Origin: Streptomyces xinghaiensis S187
GTDB lineage: Bacteria; Actinomycetota; Actinomycetes; Streptomycetales; Streptomycetaceae
Assembly (NCBI RefSeq): GCF_000220705.2
Contig: NZ_CP023202.1
Location: 4,866,501 to 4,930,500 of the forward strand
DNA length: 64,000 bases
Direction of reading: 5' to 3'
The notes under the pieces are model-generated. The model saw only the letters and a program-made list of their open reading frames with translations, was not told where the DNA came from and did no database searches. This document shows positions 1-8,911 of the stretch, in pieces. The position numbers were made by a program, and so were the translations under genes. Position 1 is the first letter of the stretch. Each line of letters opens with the position of its first letter.

Positions 1-328
1 CGCCTGCCGTGTGCCGGATGTCGCCCCCGGACGGGCATGGGTTGCGTCGAAGAGGCCCGCCGAGCGTGGTCACGGCGCTTCCCGTACGTCCGGTGGGGCG
101 CCTGTCTTCGCTGTGTGCGGCGGCCTCAGCAGGGCGGACCGTGCGTCCCGCGCTTGCGGGGGCAAGGTCCATCTCCGCCGCCCAGGAGCCATGAGGGTCA
201 CGCCCTCCGCTGGCGCGCGGGACCATTTTGCTGGTGATCAGGACGGACGGGTCCCGGCCCGTCGGCAGAGCTCCAACACCGGCAGGTAAGTCCATCCTCG
301 TAGGCGACTTGACCTTCGGACGGCGCGG
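1..328. other. Left edge, no supported gene
   Basis: I see no coding region here that I can support. Open frames exist on both strands, but their predicted products are arginine/proline-rich and resemble no family I know, as expected for chance frames in GC-rich DNA. It may hold the 3' flank of the leftward gene that begins further right, or the end of a gene outside the window. Confidence 0.5.
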
Positions 329-1090
329 TCAGAGGGCCGGCCGCGCACGCCCAGGCCGCCCCGCCGACTCGCCGGACCTGCCGCGCCTCGGCGTTCGACT
401 GGGCAGGCGCAGCAACTCATGCAGTGGGAGGCCGTGTTCGGCCCATCGGCGCAGCCGGTCGCGGTCGATCCAGTGGATGCGGTGCCGGTCGCCCCAGGCC
501 ATGGCGTCACGGGTGAGGGAACCGTTGGTCACGACGACGGCGTGGTCCGCGCGGTGCACGGGACCGGCCGTTCCCTTGACCTGGTACATCACCTGCACAC
601 CCACCTTGCCGCCGACTGTGGTGTGCTTGGCCTGCAGGACGATCCGGCCGCGCTGCCGGTCCTGGCCGATGACGTCGGCGGCCTGGTCGCCCTGTTGGCC
701 GACCTGCCGCGCCTGCCAGCCGTCCCGGATGAGCAGGTCCCGCAGGGCGTGCTCGAACTGCCGGTCGTCCAGGGCGTCGATCTGCGTGAGCGTGAGCCGC
801 AGGGCCGCGAGCCGCTCCGACCGCTCCCGCCGTGCCCGCAGGGAGCGCGACAGGCGCCAGGTCCCGTAAGCGCAGGCGCATGCGGCGAGGGCGGCGACGA
901 CGGGCCAGTGGTCAAGCATCGTGTCCCACACGGCGATTGCCACGTCGGTGAGGACGGCTGCCGCGGCCAGGGCTGCCACCCCGGCCGCGGCGTACTCCCC
1001 GGTGCCCCGCGGCTTCCGCAGCCCCGGCCACCTCAACAACTTCTGCTGCGGCCCGCGACGTGGTCGGAGGCCGGGGCGGCGCCCGGGCAT
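329..1090 (-). CDS. Membrane-anchored Mrr-like restriction endonuclease domain protein
   Basis: 253-residue protein. The N-terminus carries two hydrophobic segments (about residues 34-50 and 63-80), so the protein is probably membrane tethered. The rest looks like the PD-(D/E)XK endonuclease fold of the Mrr family: a helical lead (LDDRQFEHALRDLLIRDGW), then GDQAADVIGQD and the QAK motif (VLQAKHT), followed by VVTNGSLTRDA and a C-terminal helix. Mrr proteins cut modified or foreign DNA, but many membrane-linked members have no known substrate. The ATG overlaps the TGA of the upstream gene (TGATG), so the two are probably translationally coupled. No methyltransferase or specificity subunit lies nearby. 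The family call is good; the function is inference. Confidence 0.78.
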   Translation of the reverse strand: MPGRRPGLRPRRGPQQKLLRWPGLRKPRGTGEYAAAGVAALAAAAVLTDVAIAVWDTMLDHWPVVAALAACACAYGTWRLSRSLRARRERSERLAALRLTLTQIDALDDRQFEHALRDLLIRDGWQARQVGQQGDQAADVIGQDRQRGRIVLQAKHTTVGGKVGVQVMYQVKGTAGPVHRADHAVVVTNGSLTRDAMAWGDRHRIHWIDRDRLRRWAEHGLPLHELLRLPSRTPRRGRSGESAGRPGRARPAL

Positions 1091-1296
1091 CAGGGGACCG
1101 CCGGCGCGGAGACCGAAGGCTTCGGCGCGGTCGGCTGGGGAATCTCCTCCTCACCGAAGCCGAAGACCTGTCCCCACAGGACGATCAGGCCGAATATCCC
1201 GGCGATGGTCCAGCCGCTCATCCCCTTGGCCCGAGGCCGCGGATTGCGCCGTACGTAACTGCGGACACGGTGGTGGCCCGGAGGCACCTTCTCCAT
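1090..1296 (-). CDS. Small single-pass membrane protein
   Basis: 68-residue product starting MEKVPPGHH, preceded by a GAGAGGGGAAG ribosome-binding stretch; the frame is open further upstream without a better signal. It has a basic N-terminus, one hydrophobic helix (about residues 30-45, WTIAGIFGLIVLWGQVFGF), then an acidic and proline-rich tail. I recognise no family. It ends within the start codon of the downstream Mrr-like gene (TGATG), so the pair is probably one transcript. A role in positioning or supporting that membrane nuclease is only a guess from the coupling. Confidence 0.55.
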   Translation of the reverse strand: MEKVPPGHHRVRSYVRRNPRPRAKGMSGWTIAGIFGLIVLWGQVFGFGEEEIPQPTAPKPSVSAPAVP

Positions 1297-1678
1297 CTTC
1301 TGCTTCCCCTCTCCCCGCCGGGCCGCCCCATGCGACCCGGCCCCTGAGAAAAGGGGTAGCAACGGGCACTGACAAGATCTGATGCCTCATCAGCAAGATC
1401 CCCGCCCGGGCAGGGAGAACCGGCCACGGCAGCCGTCGGCGGGCGCCGTGCATGCAGAGCAGCGGCCCCGGCCCGGTGACCTCTCGATACGCCCCTGGAG
1501 TCCGGTCGGTCGAGGGCCCTGGGCACACCGAGACCCCCGTGGCCCGATGTACGAAACGGCCCCCACCTGCGACAACACGGCCGACAGCACCGTCAGACCG
1601 GCGACCGCAGTTGACGGGAAATGACGGCGCGGGGATCCGGCTCCGGTGCGCCGGAGGCGCCCCTCGGGAGGCCGGGGC
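1297..1678. other. Intergenic region, small inverted repeats only
   Basis: About 380 bp without a supported gene, between two leftward genes. Visible structures are CTGATG-CCT-CATCAG at 1379-1393 and a short CCCCT/AGGGG pair around 1341-1356. The region should hold the promoter of the small membrane protein/nuclease pair and the end of the TetR transcript. I cannot assign a -10/-35 pair with confidence. Confidence 0.4.
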
Positions 1679-2443
1679 TCAGCGAGTGGCGGGCGCCTCC
1701 GTGCCGACGAGCGGGGCGAGGTAGCGGTGGAGCGCCGCCTTCAGTTCGGTGACATACGCCTCGCGCTCCGCGCCCTCGTGGCTCATGGCCAGCTCCATCC
1801 CCGAGGTGAAGAAGGTGTAGGCCAGCATGGCCACGCGTGCGCACTGCTCCGGGGGCAGGCCGGGGGCGCGCAGGGCGATCAGCTCGGCCGTGCGGGCCCG
1901 GAAGACGCTGTCGAGCGCCGCGTGCTCGTCGGCGAGGGCCGCGGGCGCCCCGGGGGCGTGCATGAGGGCGAGCGAGGCGGGGTTGTGGCAGATGAAGCCG
2001 GTCAGCGGGTCGACGATCCGGTCCAGGGCCTCCGCCAGCGGCAGCATGGCGTTCTCCGGGGTGAAGACCTGGCCGTGGGTTTCGCGCATCCGGTCCAGCA
2101 GGCGCCCGCCGAGCTCGACGGCGATGGCCTCCTTGTTGGGGAAGAACTGGTAGAGGGTGCCCGGGGAGACGCCCGCCTCCCGGGCGATGGCGTTGGTGCT
2201 GGCCCCGTCGTAGCCCGAGTCGCCGAAGACCCGGGCGGCCGCTTCCAGGAGCTGCTCGATGCGGCGCTCCCCGCGGGCCTGGCGGCGGCGGTGCGGCCGG
2301 GCGGCGGCCGGCGGCCGCTCCGCGCCGGGCCCGGACGGGCCGCTGCTGCTCCGCTGCTTTTCGGAGGATGCCTCGCCGGCGGTCGTCTCTCCGCCGGCCG
2401 TCCCCGGCCGCTTCCCCGGTGTCGTCGGCTGCTTCTCGGACAC
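1679..2443 (-). CDS. TetR/AcrR family transcriptional regulator
   Basis: 254 residues from a GTG start at 2443, chosen because GGGGAAGAGG lies just before it. The frame opens at a TTG at 2488, but that codon lies inside an operator and has no ribosome-binding site. A disordered, charged N-terminus (about 55 residues) precedes a classic TetR DNA-binding domain: RIEQLLEAAARVFGDSGYDG, TNAIAREAGVSPGTLYQFF and NKEAIAVEL. The C-terminal domain binds an unknown ligand. The gene is divergent from an MMPL exporter, the usual layout in which the TetR represses the pump and itself. Two palindromes in the shared region are the likely binding sites. Confidence 0.9.
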   Translation of the reverse strand: MSEKQPTTPGKRPGTAGGETTAGEASSEKQRSSSGPSGPGAERPPAAARPHRRRQARGERRIEQLLEAAARVFGDSGYDGASTNAIAREAGVSPGTLYQFFPNKEAIAVELGGRLLDRMRETHGQVFTPENAMLPLAEALDRIVDPLTGFICHNPASLALMHAPGAPAALADEHAALDSVFRARTAELIALRAPGLPPEQCARVAMLAYTFFTSGMELAMSHEGAEREAYVTELKAALHRYLAPLVGTEAPATR

Positions 2444-2481
2444 GCGCCTCTTCCCCGGACTCTCCGCCCGCCTGGCGGCGG

Positions 2482-2537
2482 TTGACAAATGCGAGCGGTT
2501 ACTCGCATTCTAGGGAACGCGAGCGGTCGCTCGTGTT
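2482..2537 (+). promoter_or_regulatory. Promoter with two tandem TetR-type operators
   Basis: A TTGACA box (2482-2487) overlaps a 22-bp palindrome at 2488-2509 with arms AATGCGAG/CTCGCATT. A second 22-bp palindrome lies at 2516-2537 with core CGAGCG-GT-CGCTCG and outer AAC/GTT. Both share the pattern GAGCGGT(T/C)(A/G)CTC, and their centres are 28 bp apart. They lie between the tetR and MMPL starts, where a bound dimer pair would cover the rightward promoter. That the TetR next door binds here is inference from position and symmetry. Confidence 0.82.
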
Positions 2538-2579
2538 TGCCAAGTCTATTGGCAATCGGGGGAAGGGGACACCTGCGCC

Positions 2580-4985
2580 ATGTCTGCTGTCAACCGCCGC
2601 GCCCGCGGCTGGACCCGGATCGTCACGGCCCGGCCGAGACTGTCCCTGCTGCTCGCGCTCGTCGTCACGGCCCTGGCCGTGTTCGCGGGAAGCGGCGTCG
2701 CGGACCGGATGGGCAGCGGCGGCTTCGAGGCGCCGGACGCCGAGTCCACCTTCGCCACCGAGGAACTCGACCGCCGCTTCCCCGCCTCCGGGCCCAATCT
2801 GCTCCTTCTCGTCGACGGCGGCGGTGCCTCCGTGGACGCCCCGGCCGTCGTCGCGGAGGGCCGGGAGCTCGCGGAGCGGCTGGAGGGGGAGCCGTCCGTC
2901 ACCGGCGTCACCTCCTACTGGACCACCCGCTCACCCGCGCTGCGCGCCGAGGACGGCCGGCAGGCCCTGATCACCGCCCGGATCGAGGGCGACGAGAAGG
3001 CCGTGAACGACACGCTGGAGCGCATCGCCCCCGCACTCCGGGGGGAGCACGGCCCCGTCGAGGTGTCGATCGGCGGCCGGGCCGCCGTCCAGCACGAGCT
3101 GCAGACCACCGTCCAGGAGGATCTGCTCCGGGCCGAGCTGATCGCCCTGCCCATCACCCTCGTGCTGCTGATCATCGTCTTCGGCAGCGCCGTCGCCGCC
3201 CTGCTCCCGCTGCTCATCGGCGTCGTCGCCATCCTGGGCACCAACGCGGTACTGCGCGGCCTCACCGAGTTCACCGATGTCTCCGTCTTCGCGCAGAACC
3301 TCACCACGGCGCTGGGCCTCGGACTCGCCATCGACTACGCCCTCTTCATCGTCCGGCGGTTCCGCGAGGAGCTGGCCGGCGGGGCCGAACCGCTGCCCGC
3401 CATGGGCACGACCTTGCGCACCGCCGGGCGGACGGTCCTCTTCTCCGCGCTCACCGTCGCCGTCTCGCTGGCCGCGATGCTGGTCTTCCCGCAGTACTTC
3501 CTGCGCTCCTTCGCCTACGCCGGCATCGCCGTGGTGCTGCTGGCCGCGCTGGCGGCGCTGTCCGTACTGCCCGCCGCGCTGGTGCTGCTCGGCCCCCGGG
3601 TGAACGCCCTGGACCTGCGCAGGCTGCTGCGCCGGGACCGCCCCGCCGGACCGGACACCGGCGAGGGCTGGGCCCGTACCGGCCGGCTGGTGATGCGCCG
3701 GGCACCCTTCTTCGCGATCGGCACCACCGCCGTCCTGCTGCTCCTCGGAGCCCCCTTCGCCGGGGCGACGTTCGGCACCGTCGACGACCGGCAGCTGCCC
3801 GTCACCGCCGAGTCCCGCGTCGTCCAGGACCAACTGCGGGAGGGCTTCCCGGGCTCGCCCGGCGGTGCGGTGGAGGTGCTGGCCGAGGGCGGCCCGTCGG
3901 CCCGGGAGCTGGACGGGTACAGCGCGCGGATATCCCGGCTGCCCGATGTGCTGCGGGTGGACGGGCCCACCGGGCAGTACGTCTCCGGGGAGCGGGTCAG
4001 CGAGCCGGGCCCCGCGGAGGCCGCCCGCACCGCCGGGGACGCGGCACAGATCAGCGTGCTGCCGCGCGGCGAGGCCGTGGACGCCGCCAGCCAGGAGCTG
4101 GTGCGCGAGGTCCGCGCCGAGAACGCGGAGGCCCCGTTCGACGCCTCCGTCACCGGCACCGCCGCCGTCCTCGTCGACACCAAGGACGCCATAGCCGACC
4201 GGCTGCCGTGGGCGCTCGCGGTCATCGTGGTCACCACACTGCTGCTGGTCTTCCTCCTCACCGGCAGTGTGCTGATACCGCTGCAGGCCGTGGTCCTCAA
4301 CGCCCTCAGCCTCACCGCGATGTTCGGTGCCCTGGTGTGGGTCTTCCAGGACGGTCATCTCTCCGGGCTGCTGGACTTCACCGCGACGGGTGACATGGAG
4401 ACCACGCTCCCCGTGCTGATGTTCTGCGTCGCCTTCGGCCTCTCCATGGACTACGGAGTCTTCCTGCTCTCCCGGATCAAGGAGGAGTACGACCGCAGCG
4501 GCGACCATCAGGGCGCGGTGGTCTTCGGCCTCAGCCGCACGGGCGGGCTCATCACGGCGGCCGCGCTGATCCTCGCCGTGGTGATGATCGCCATCGGAGC
4601 CTCCCGGGTCACCAACACCAAGATGCTCGGCCTCGGTCTCGCCCTGGCCGTGCTGATGGACGCCATGGTGGTGCGCACGCTGCTGGTCCCGGCGGTCATG
4701 CGGCTCACCGGCAAGGCCACCTGGTGGGCTCCGCGCCCGCTGCGCCGGCTCCACGCCCGCTTCGGACTGAGCGAGGGGGAGGGCGCGGCTCTCCCGGAGC
4801 AGCGGAACGGGGAGGCGGCGGGAAGGGCTGACGAGACGGCGGACGGGGCCGCGCGGCCCGGTGGGAGCGGCGAGGCCGGACGGGAGAAGCAGGCCGGTGG
4901 CGCCGAAGGGGACGACGTCGGTGTGAGGGAGGACAGCGCCGGTGGGGCCGGGCCGGAGCGGGCGGACTCGGGGGCTCAGCGGTAG
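2580..4985 (+). CDS. MMPL/RND family transporter
   Basis: 801-residue membrane protein of the MmpL (RND-like) family, which exports lipids or hydrophobic small molecules using the proton gradient. The start follows GGGGGAAGGGGAC. The layout is a duplicated half: TM1 (about 20-37), an exported domain, then a TM bundle with the intramembrane acidic motif GLAIDYALF (about 247-256); the second half has [12 protein letters not shown] (about 619-630). A hydrophilic tail of about 75 residues rich in Gly, Ala and Glu ends the protein. It is divergent from the TetR gene with tandem operators between, so it is probably drug- or metabolite-inducible. The last 10 bp overlap the convergent oxidoreductase gene. 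The substrate cannot be told. Confidence 0.9.
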   Translation: MSAVNRRARGWTRIVTARPRLSLLLALVVTALAVFAGSGVADRMGSGGFEAPDAESTFATEELDRRFPASGPNLLLLVDGGGASVDAPAVVAEGRELAERLEGEPSVTGVTSYWTTRSPALRAEDGRQALITARIEGDEKAVNDTLERIAPALRGEHGPVEVSIGGRAAVQHELQTTVQEDLLRAELIALPITLVLLIIVFGSAVAALLPLLIGVVAILGTNAVLRGLTEFTDVSVFAQNLTTALGLGLAIDYALFIVRRFREELAGGAEPLPAMGTTLRTAGRTVLFSALTVAVSLAAMLVFPQYFLRSFAYAGIAVVLLAALAALSVLPAALVLLGPRVNALDLRRLLRRDRPAGPDTGEGWARTGRLVMRRAPFFAIGTTAVLLLLGAPFAGATFGTVDDRQLPVTAESRVVQDQLREGFPGSPGGAVEVLAEGGPSARELDGYSARISRLPDVLRVDGPTGQYVSGERVSEPGPAEAARTAGDAAQISVLPRGEAVDAASQELVREVRAENAEAPFDASVTGTAAVLVDTKDAIADRLPWALAVIVVTTLLLVFLLTGSVLIPLQAVVLNALSLTAMFGALVWVFQDGHLSGLLDFTATGDMETTLPVLMFCVAFGLSMDYGVFLLSRIKEEYDRSGDHQGAVVFGLSRTGGLITAAALILAVVMIAIGASRVTNTKMLGLGLALAVLMDAMVVRTLLVPAVMRLTGKATWWAPRPLRRLHARFGLSEGEGAALPEQRNGEAAGRADETADGAARPGGSGEAGREKQAGGAEGDDVGVREDSAGGAGPERADSGAQR

Positions 4986-5980
4986 AGGGCCAGCGGTCCG
5001 GTGAGGGTGACGGGCACCCGTCCCCCTCCGGACTGGGCCCGCACCCCGGCCTCGCACACGGCGGCGACCGCGTAGCCGTCCCAGACGCTCGGTCCGGTGA
5101 CCTCGCCCCGGCGGGTCGCGTCCACCCACTGCTGCACCTCGCGGTCGTAGGCGTCCTCGAACCGCACCACATAGTCCTGGGCGATCTCCCCGCCCCAGCG
5201 TCCCGCCGTCTGGGTCACCATGGCGTGCCCGTCGCCGATCCGGGCGCTGCCCGCCTCGCACACGGCCTCGCACTGCACCTGGTAGCCGAAGCCGCAGTTG
5301 ACGAAGATCTCCACATCGACCACCACCCCGCCGTCCGTCTCGAACAGCACCAGCTGCGGCTCACGCACCCCGCCCGAACCGGGGCGCAGCACGGTCACCG
5401 CCGTGATCTCCTGACCCAGCAGCCAGCGGGTCGCGTCGATCTCGTGCGCCACCGAGTCGCTGATCATCATCTGCTCGGTGAAGCCGGGCGGGCTGGCGAC
5501 ATTGCGGTGCCGGCAGTGCAGCATCCGCGGCCGTCCGAGTCCGCCCGCGTCGAGCAGTGCCTTGAGCCGGGCGTACTCGGTGTCGTAGCGGCGCATGAAG
5601 CCGACCTGCACCCGCCGCCGGCCGAGGGCGCTCTCGGCCCGCAGGACCCGCAGCGCGGAGGAGGCGTCCGGGGTGAGCGGCTTCTCGCAGAGCACCGGCA
5701 GACCGTGCTCCAGCGCCAGCAGCAGCTGCTCCTCGTGAACCGGCCCCGGGGAAGCGATCAGCACCGCGTCGACGCCCTCGGAGGTCAGTGCGGCGGCCGG
5801 ATCGGTGTGGGCGGCGCAGCCGTCGATCCCGTCGGCGAGCCGCTTGGCGCGCTCGGCGTCGACATCGGCGACGGCGGCGACCCGGGCGCCGCTGATGGTC
5901 CGGTCCAGCCGCCGGATGTGGTCGGCCCCCATGCGTCCCGCGCCGATGACGGCGACGCCGAGTGTCCCCTGGTCGGTCAT
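4976..5980 (-). CDS. iolG: Gfo/Idh/MocA oxidoreductase, inositol dehydrogenase-like
   Basis: 334 residues. The start was chosen for GGAGGAG five bases ahead; the frame stays open 126 bp further upstream but encodes only Arg/Pro-rich sequence. The N-terminal Rossmann fold shows GAGRMGADH (about 12-20) and the family signature CEKPLT (about residues 96-101), which holds the catalytic lysine. The C-terminal part (QVGFMRRYD, then [11 protein letters not shown]) is typical of the substrate domain. Members oxidise inositols or sugars with NAD(P)+. Together with iolE, iolC, iolB and iolD the likely reaction is myo-inositol to 2-keto-myo-inositol. It lies 130 bp downstream of iolE on the same strand. 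The exact isomer (myo- or scyllo-) is not decidable. Confidence 0.83.
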   Translation of the reverse strand: MTDQGTLGVAVIGAGRMGADHIRRLDRTISGARVAAVADVDAERAKRLADGIDGCAAHTDPAAALTSEGVDAVLIASPGPVHEEQLLLALEHGLPVLCEKPLTPDASSALRVLRAESALGRRRVQVGFMRRYDTEYARLKALLDAGGLGRPRMLHCRHRNVASPPGFTEQMMISDSVAHEIDATRWLLGQEITAVTVLRPGSGGVREPQLVLFETDGGVVVDVEIFVNCGFGYQVQCEAVCEAGSARIGDGHAMVTQTAGRWGGEIAQDYVVRFEDAYDREVQQWVDATRRGEVTGPSVWDGYAVAAVCEAGVRAQSGGGRVPVTLTGPLALYR

Positions 5981-6110
5981 GGATCTCCTCCGCAGGTCGG
6001 GCCGGGGGCGGGTCGGGTCGGCGCGGTCCGGCCGGATGGTTCGGCGGGTGCGGTCCGGCCGGCGCGGGCCGGCCGTTCGGGTTCTCCGATGCGGTACCGG
6101 GGCCACGGGG

Positions 6111-7058
6111 CTACGGCGCCCCGCAGCTCCGCAGGAATCCGCGGGTCCGTTCCGCGATCGGGAACGGCCGGTCCGGATCGCAGGGGTACATGTCCTGCTC
6201 GACGATGGCGAAGAGGTCGATGCCGAGTCCCTGCGCGGCGTTGAGCACCGGTTCGAGTGCCGGTACGCCGCCGGGCGGCTCGCACATCACGCCCTGGGCC
6301 ACCGCGGGCCCGAACGGCACGCCCTCCGCGACCACATGGGCGAGGATCTCCGGGTCGACCTGCTTGAGGTGGAGGTAGCCGATCCGCTCCCCGTAGGTCT
6401 TGATGAGCTTGACGCTGTCGCCGCCGCAGTAGGCGTAGTGGCCGGTGTCCAGGCAGAGCCGGACCAGACCGGGGTCGGTGGCGTCGAGGAAGCGGGCGAC
6501 GTTCTCCTCCCCGTCGATGTGGGTGTCGGCGTGCGGGTGGACGACGATCTCCAGGCCGTAGCGGTCGCGGACCTCGCGCCCCAGGCGTTCCATGCCGGTG
6601 GTGAGGTCCCGCCACTGAACGGCGTTCAGCTCCCGGTCCTCGATGATCTCGGCGGTCTTGTCGTCCCGCCAGAAGGACGGGATGACCACCAGGTACCCGG
6701 CGCCCATGGCCCGGGTCAGTTCGGCGACCCGGGAGACATGCTCCCAGGTGGCGTCCCAGACGGCCGGACCGCGGTGCAGCGAGGTGAAGACGGTGCCGGC
6801 GGAGACCCGCAGGCCGCGGCGCCCGGTCTCGTCCCGCAACCGGGCGGGGTCGGTGGGCAGATAGCCGTAGGGGCCGAGTTCGATCCAGGAGTAGCCGGCG
6901 TCCGCCACCTCGTCGAGGAAGCGGGGCCACGGCACCTGCCGGTCGTCCTCGGGGAACCACACGCCCCAGGAGTCGGGGGCGGAGCCGATCCGGAGCCGGT
7001 CAAGGGACGCGGGGGAGGAGGGGGAGGGTGCGGCGGATGCGGGAGGTCCTGCGGTCAT
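6111..7058 (-). CDS. iolE: Myo-inosose-2 dehydratase-like TIM-barrel protein
   Basis: 315 residues from an ATG preceded by GAGGAGAG; a GTG nine codons upstream is a weaker alternative. It belongs to the xylose-isomerase-like/AP-endonuclease-2 TIM-barrel family. Metal-site motifs expected for IolE are visible: HPHADTH (about 174-180), [14 protein letters not shown] (about 198-211), YLHLKQVD and a late VEQDM (about 283-287). IolE removes water from 2-keto-myo-inositol to give 3D-(3,5/4)-trihydroxycyclohexane-1,2-dione. That product is the substrate of IolD, encoded 2.9 kb away on the other strand. The gene is divergent from iolC with a 261-bp control region between them. Confidence 0.9.
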   Translation of the reverse strand: MTAGPPASAAPSPSSPASLDRLRIGSAPDSWGVWFPEDDRQVPWPRFLDEVADAGYSWIELGPYGYLPTDPARLRDETGRRGLRVSAGTVFTSLHRGPAVWDATWEHVSRVAELTRAMGAGYLVVIPSFWRDDKTAEIIEDRELNAVQWRDLTTGMERLGREVRDRYGLEIVVHPHADTHIDGEENVARFLDATDPGLVRLCLDTGHYAYCGGDSVKLIKTYGERIGYLHLKQVDPEILAHVVAEGVPFGPAVAQGVMCEPPGGVPALEPVLNAAQGLGIDLFAIVEQDMYPCDPDRPFPIAERTRGFLRSCGAP

Positions 7059-7191
7059 CTGGCGGGCTCTCCTCTCATCGGTCACCGGTGACCGGAGAAG
7101 GCGGTGTCTCCCGTGTCGGCGGGACAGGGGAAGGGCAGGGATGCCCGGTAGCTTCCTGCCCGGCGCGGGGGGTGTCAATGCGAGGTCCGGA

Positions 7192-7205
7192 CATACGGAC
7201 GTATG
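7192..7205. promoter_or_regulatory. Palindrome in the iolE-iolC divergent region
   Basis: CATACG-GA-CGTATG is a perfect 6+2+6 palindrome in the 261-bp region between the divergent iolE and iolC starts. It overlaps a partial direct repeat (GGACATAC-GGACGTAT) and is followed by TGTC-AG-GACA at 7233-7242. A single regulator bound here could control both arms of the inositol cluster. No regulator gene is encoded in the cluster, so the binding protein (GntR- or LacI-type in other bacteria) would act from elsewhere. Function is inferred from position and symmetry only. Confidence 0.55.
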
Positions 7206-7319
7206 GTCAATTCCCTGCCGGGCAAGCCAGTATGTCAGGACAAAGAAGGGGTGGTTCGCGGCCGGGACCGGGCCCGGGGCGCGGCCGCGACGGACCCGCG
7301 CCGAGCGGAGGGGATCACC

Positions 7320-8522
7320 ATGCCGGAACGTACCCAGCCGGAGGCCGGCGGCACAGCGCCCGGCCCGGGCGGCGCCCCGTATGAGCTGATCACCATGGGG
7401 CGCACCGGGGTGGACCTCTACCCCCTGCAGACCGGGGTGGGCCTGGCGGAGGTGGAGACCTTCGGGAAGTTCCTCGGCGGCTCGCCCACCAACGTCGCCG
7501 TCGCGGCCGCCCGGCTGGGTCGGCGGGCCGCCGTCATCAGCCGTACGGGTGCCGACCCGTTCGGGGAGTACGTCCACCGCGCGCTGCGGGGCTTCGGGGT
7601 GGACGACCGGTGGGTGGCGGCCGTGCCCCGGCTGCCGACCCCGGTGACCTTCTGCGAGATCTTCCCGCCGGACCACTTCCCGCTCTATTTCTACCGGCAG
7701 CCGAAGGCCCCGGATCTGGAGATCACGGCCGCGGAACTGGACCTCGACGCGATCCGGGCCGCACGGGTGTTCTGGATGACCGGCACTGGGCTGTGCGAGG
7801 AGCCGAGCCGCTCGGCGACACTGGCGGCCCTGGCGGCCCGGTCCGGGGCGGTGCCCCGCCCGGACCCGGCCGGACAGTCCGCCGGTCCGGCCCCGCACCC
7901 CGTGACCCCGGCCGCCCGCTCGACGGGCCCGGAAGCGGCGCCGGAGGCGGACCGGGACCCGGATCCGGACCCGGACGCGTGTGCGGACGCCCCCGGCCCG
8001 GCCGCCGGTGCGGTCACCGTCTTCGACCTCGACTGGCGCCCGATGTTCTGGCCCGCACCAGGCGCGGACCCCGGTGCGGAGAGCCCGGCCGCGCGGGCGG
8101 CCCGCGCGGCCGCCGCGCGCCCCCACTACGCGCGGGCGCTGGAGCACGCCACCGTCGCCGTCGGCAATCTCGTCGAGTGCGAGATCGCCACCGGGCTGCG
8201 GGAACCGAAGGACTGCGCCCGCGCGCTGCTCGACGCGGGAGTGGAACTCGCCGTCGTCAAACAGGGGCCGCGCGGTGTGCTCGCGATGCACCGCGACGGC
8301 ACCACGGCCGAGGTGCCCCCGGTGCCCGTGGAGGTGGTCAACGGCCTCGGCGCGGGCGACGCGTTCGGCGGCTCGCTCTGCCACGGCCTGCTCGCCGGCT
8401 GGGACCTGGAGCGCACCATCCGCCACGCCAACGCGGCCGGTGCGATTGTCGCCTCCCGGCTGGCCTGCTCCCCGGCGATGCCGACGGCCGCCGAGGTCGA
8501 AGCGGCCCTCACCGGCCCATGA
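7320..8522 (+). CDS. iolC: 5-dehydro-2-deoxygluconokinase, PfkB family
   Basis: 400 residues, ATG after GGAGGGG. PfkB sugar-kinase hallmarks are visible: the N-terminal FLGGSPTNVAVAAARLG and the C-terminal GLGAGDAFGGS (about 340-350) with the catalytic Asp and anion hole. DLDWRPMFW is typical of IolC. The enzyme phosphorylates 2-deoxy-5-keto-gluconate in inositol breakdown. Between about residues 175 and 232 sits a Pro/Asp/Ala-rich low-complexity insert with DPDPDPD, absent from ordinary members of about 330 residues; it is probably a disordered surface loop. The stop overlaps an ATG in the frame of iolB. Confidence 0.92.
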   Translation: MPERTQPEAGGTAPGPGGAPYELITMGRTGVDLYPLQTGVGLAEVETFGKFLGGSPTNVAVAAARLGRRAAVISRTGADPFGEYVHRALRGFGVDDRWVAAVPRLPTPVTFCEIFPPDHFPLYFYRQPKAPDLEITAAELDLDAIRAARVFWMTGTGLCEEPSRSATLAALAARSGAVPRPDPAGQSAGPAPHPVTPAARSTGPEAAPEADRDPDPDPDACADAPGPAAGAVTVFDLDWRPMFWPAPGADPGAESPAARAARAAAARPHYARALEHATVAVGNLVECEIATGLREPKDCARALLDAGVELAVVKQGPRGVLAMHRDGTTAEVPPVPVEVVNGLGAGDAFGGSLCHGLLAGWDLERTIRHANAAGAIVASRLACSPAMPTAAEVEAALTGP

Positions 8523-8569
8523 CGGACCCGCGCACGGACCCGCGCACGGACCCGCGCACGGACCCGCGC
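8522..8569 (+). repeat. Four tandem 12-bp repeats after iolC
   Basis: ACGGACCCGCGC is repeated four times without mismatch, starting at the last base of the iolC stop codon. In the frame shared with iolB it reads Thr-Asp-Pro-Arg four times. Units of 12 bp keep the frame, so copy number can vary without breaking it. Slippage during replication is the likely origin. Confidence 0.9.
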
Positions 8570-8911
8570 ACGGGCCTGCGGTCCGCCCCGCGCACCGGCC
8601 CGCGGCCGGGGCGGCCCCGCCCGCCCCGGGTGCTCAGGGTGCCCCGGACGGTCCCAGGTGCCGTGGGCCTCCCCGTGGCCGGGCCGCCTCCCGCTGCGGG
8701 CGGTGCGCCCTGCGGCCATGGCACGGGGCGTGCCGGGCGGTTCCGGGACGGGGAGGACCGGCCCCGGCGCTCCTGGTGCTCGTGGTGTTCCAGGTACTCC
8801 CGGCACCCTCAGGCCCCCGGCACCCCCGGCCCGTGCGGCAGTGGTCCGTCCGCCGTCCGCCGTCCGCCGTCCGCCTCCGATCCGACCGTTTCCGTGGGGA
8901 GACTCGCCATC
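8570..8911 (+). other. iolC-iolB spacer, open in the iolB frame
   Basis: About 340 bp with no independent gene. The frame of iolB is open all the way from an ATG at 8519, which overlaps the iolC stop (ATGA). Read as protein this gives about 131 extra Pro/Arg/Gly-rich residues with no resemblance to IolB. I therefore treat it as a long spacer, though an N-terminally extended IolB is formally possible. Confidence 0.5.

Noticed and set aside
2444..2488. TTG start for the TetR gene
   Set aside because: It lies in the operator with no ribosome-binding site; a GTG at 2443 has a good one.
2931..5273. A 780-codon minus-strand frame opposite the MMPL gene
   Set aside because: Shadow frame; it also crosses into the real iolG gene in another frame.
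8519..8911. Extended IolB beginning with TDPR repeats
   Set aside because: Family alignment supports the start at 8912 and the extra lead lacks family features; kept as a finding, not as the gene start.
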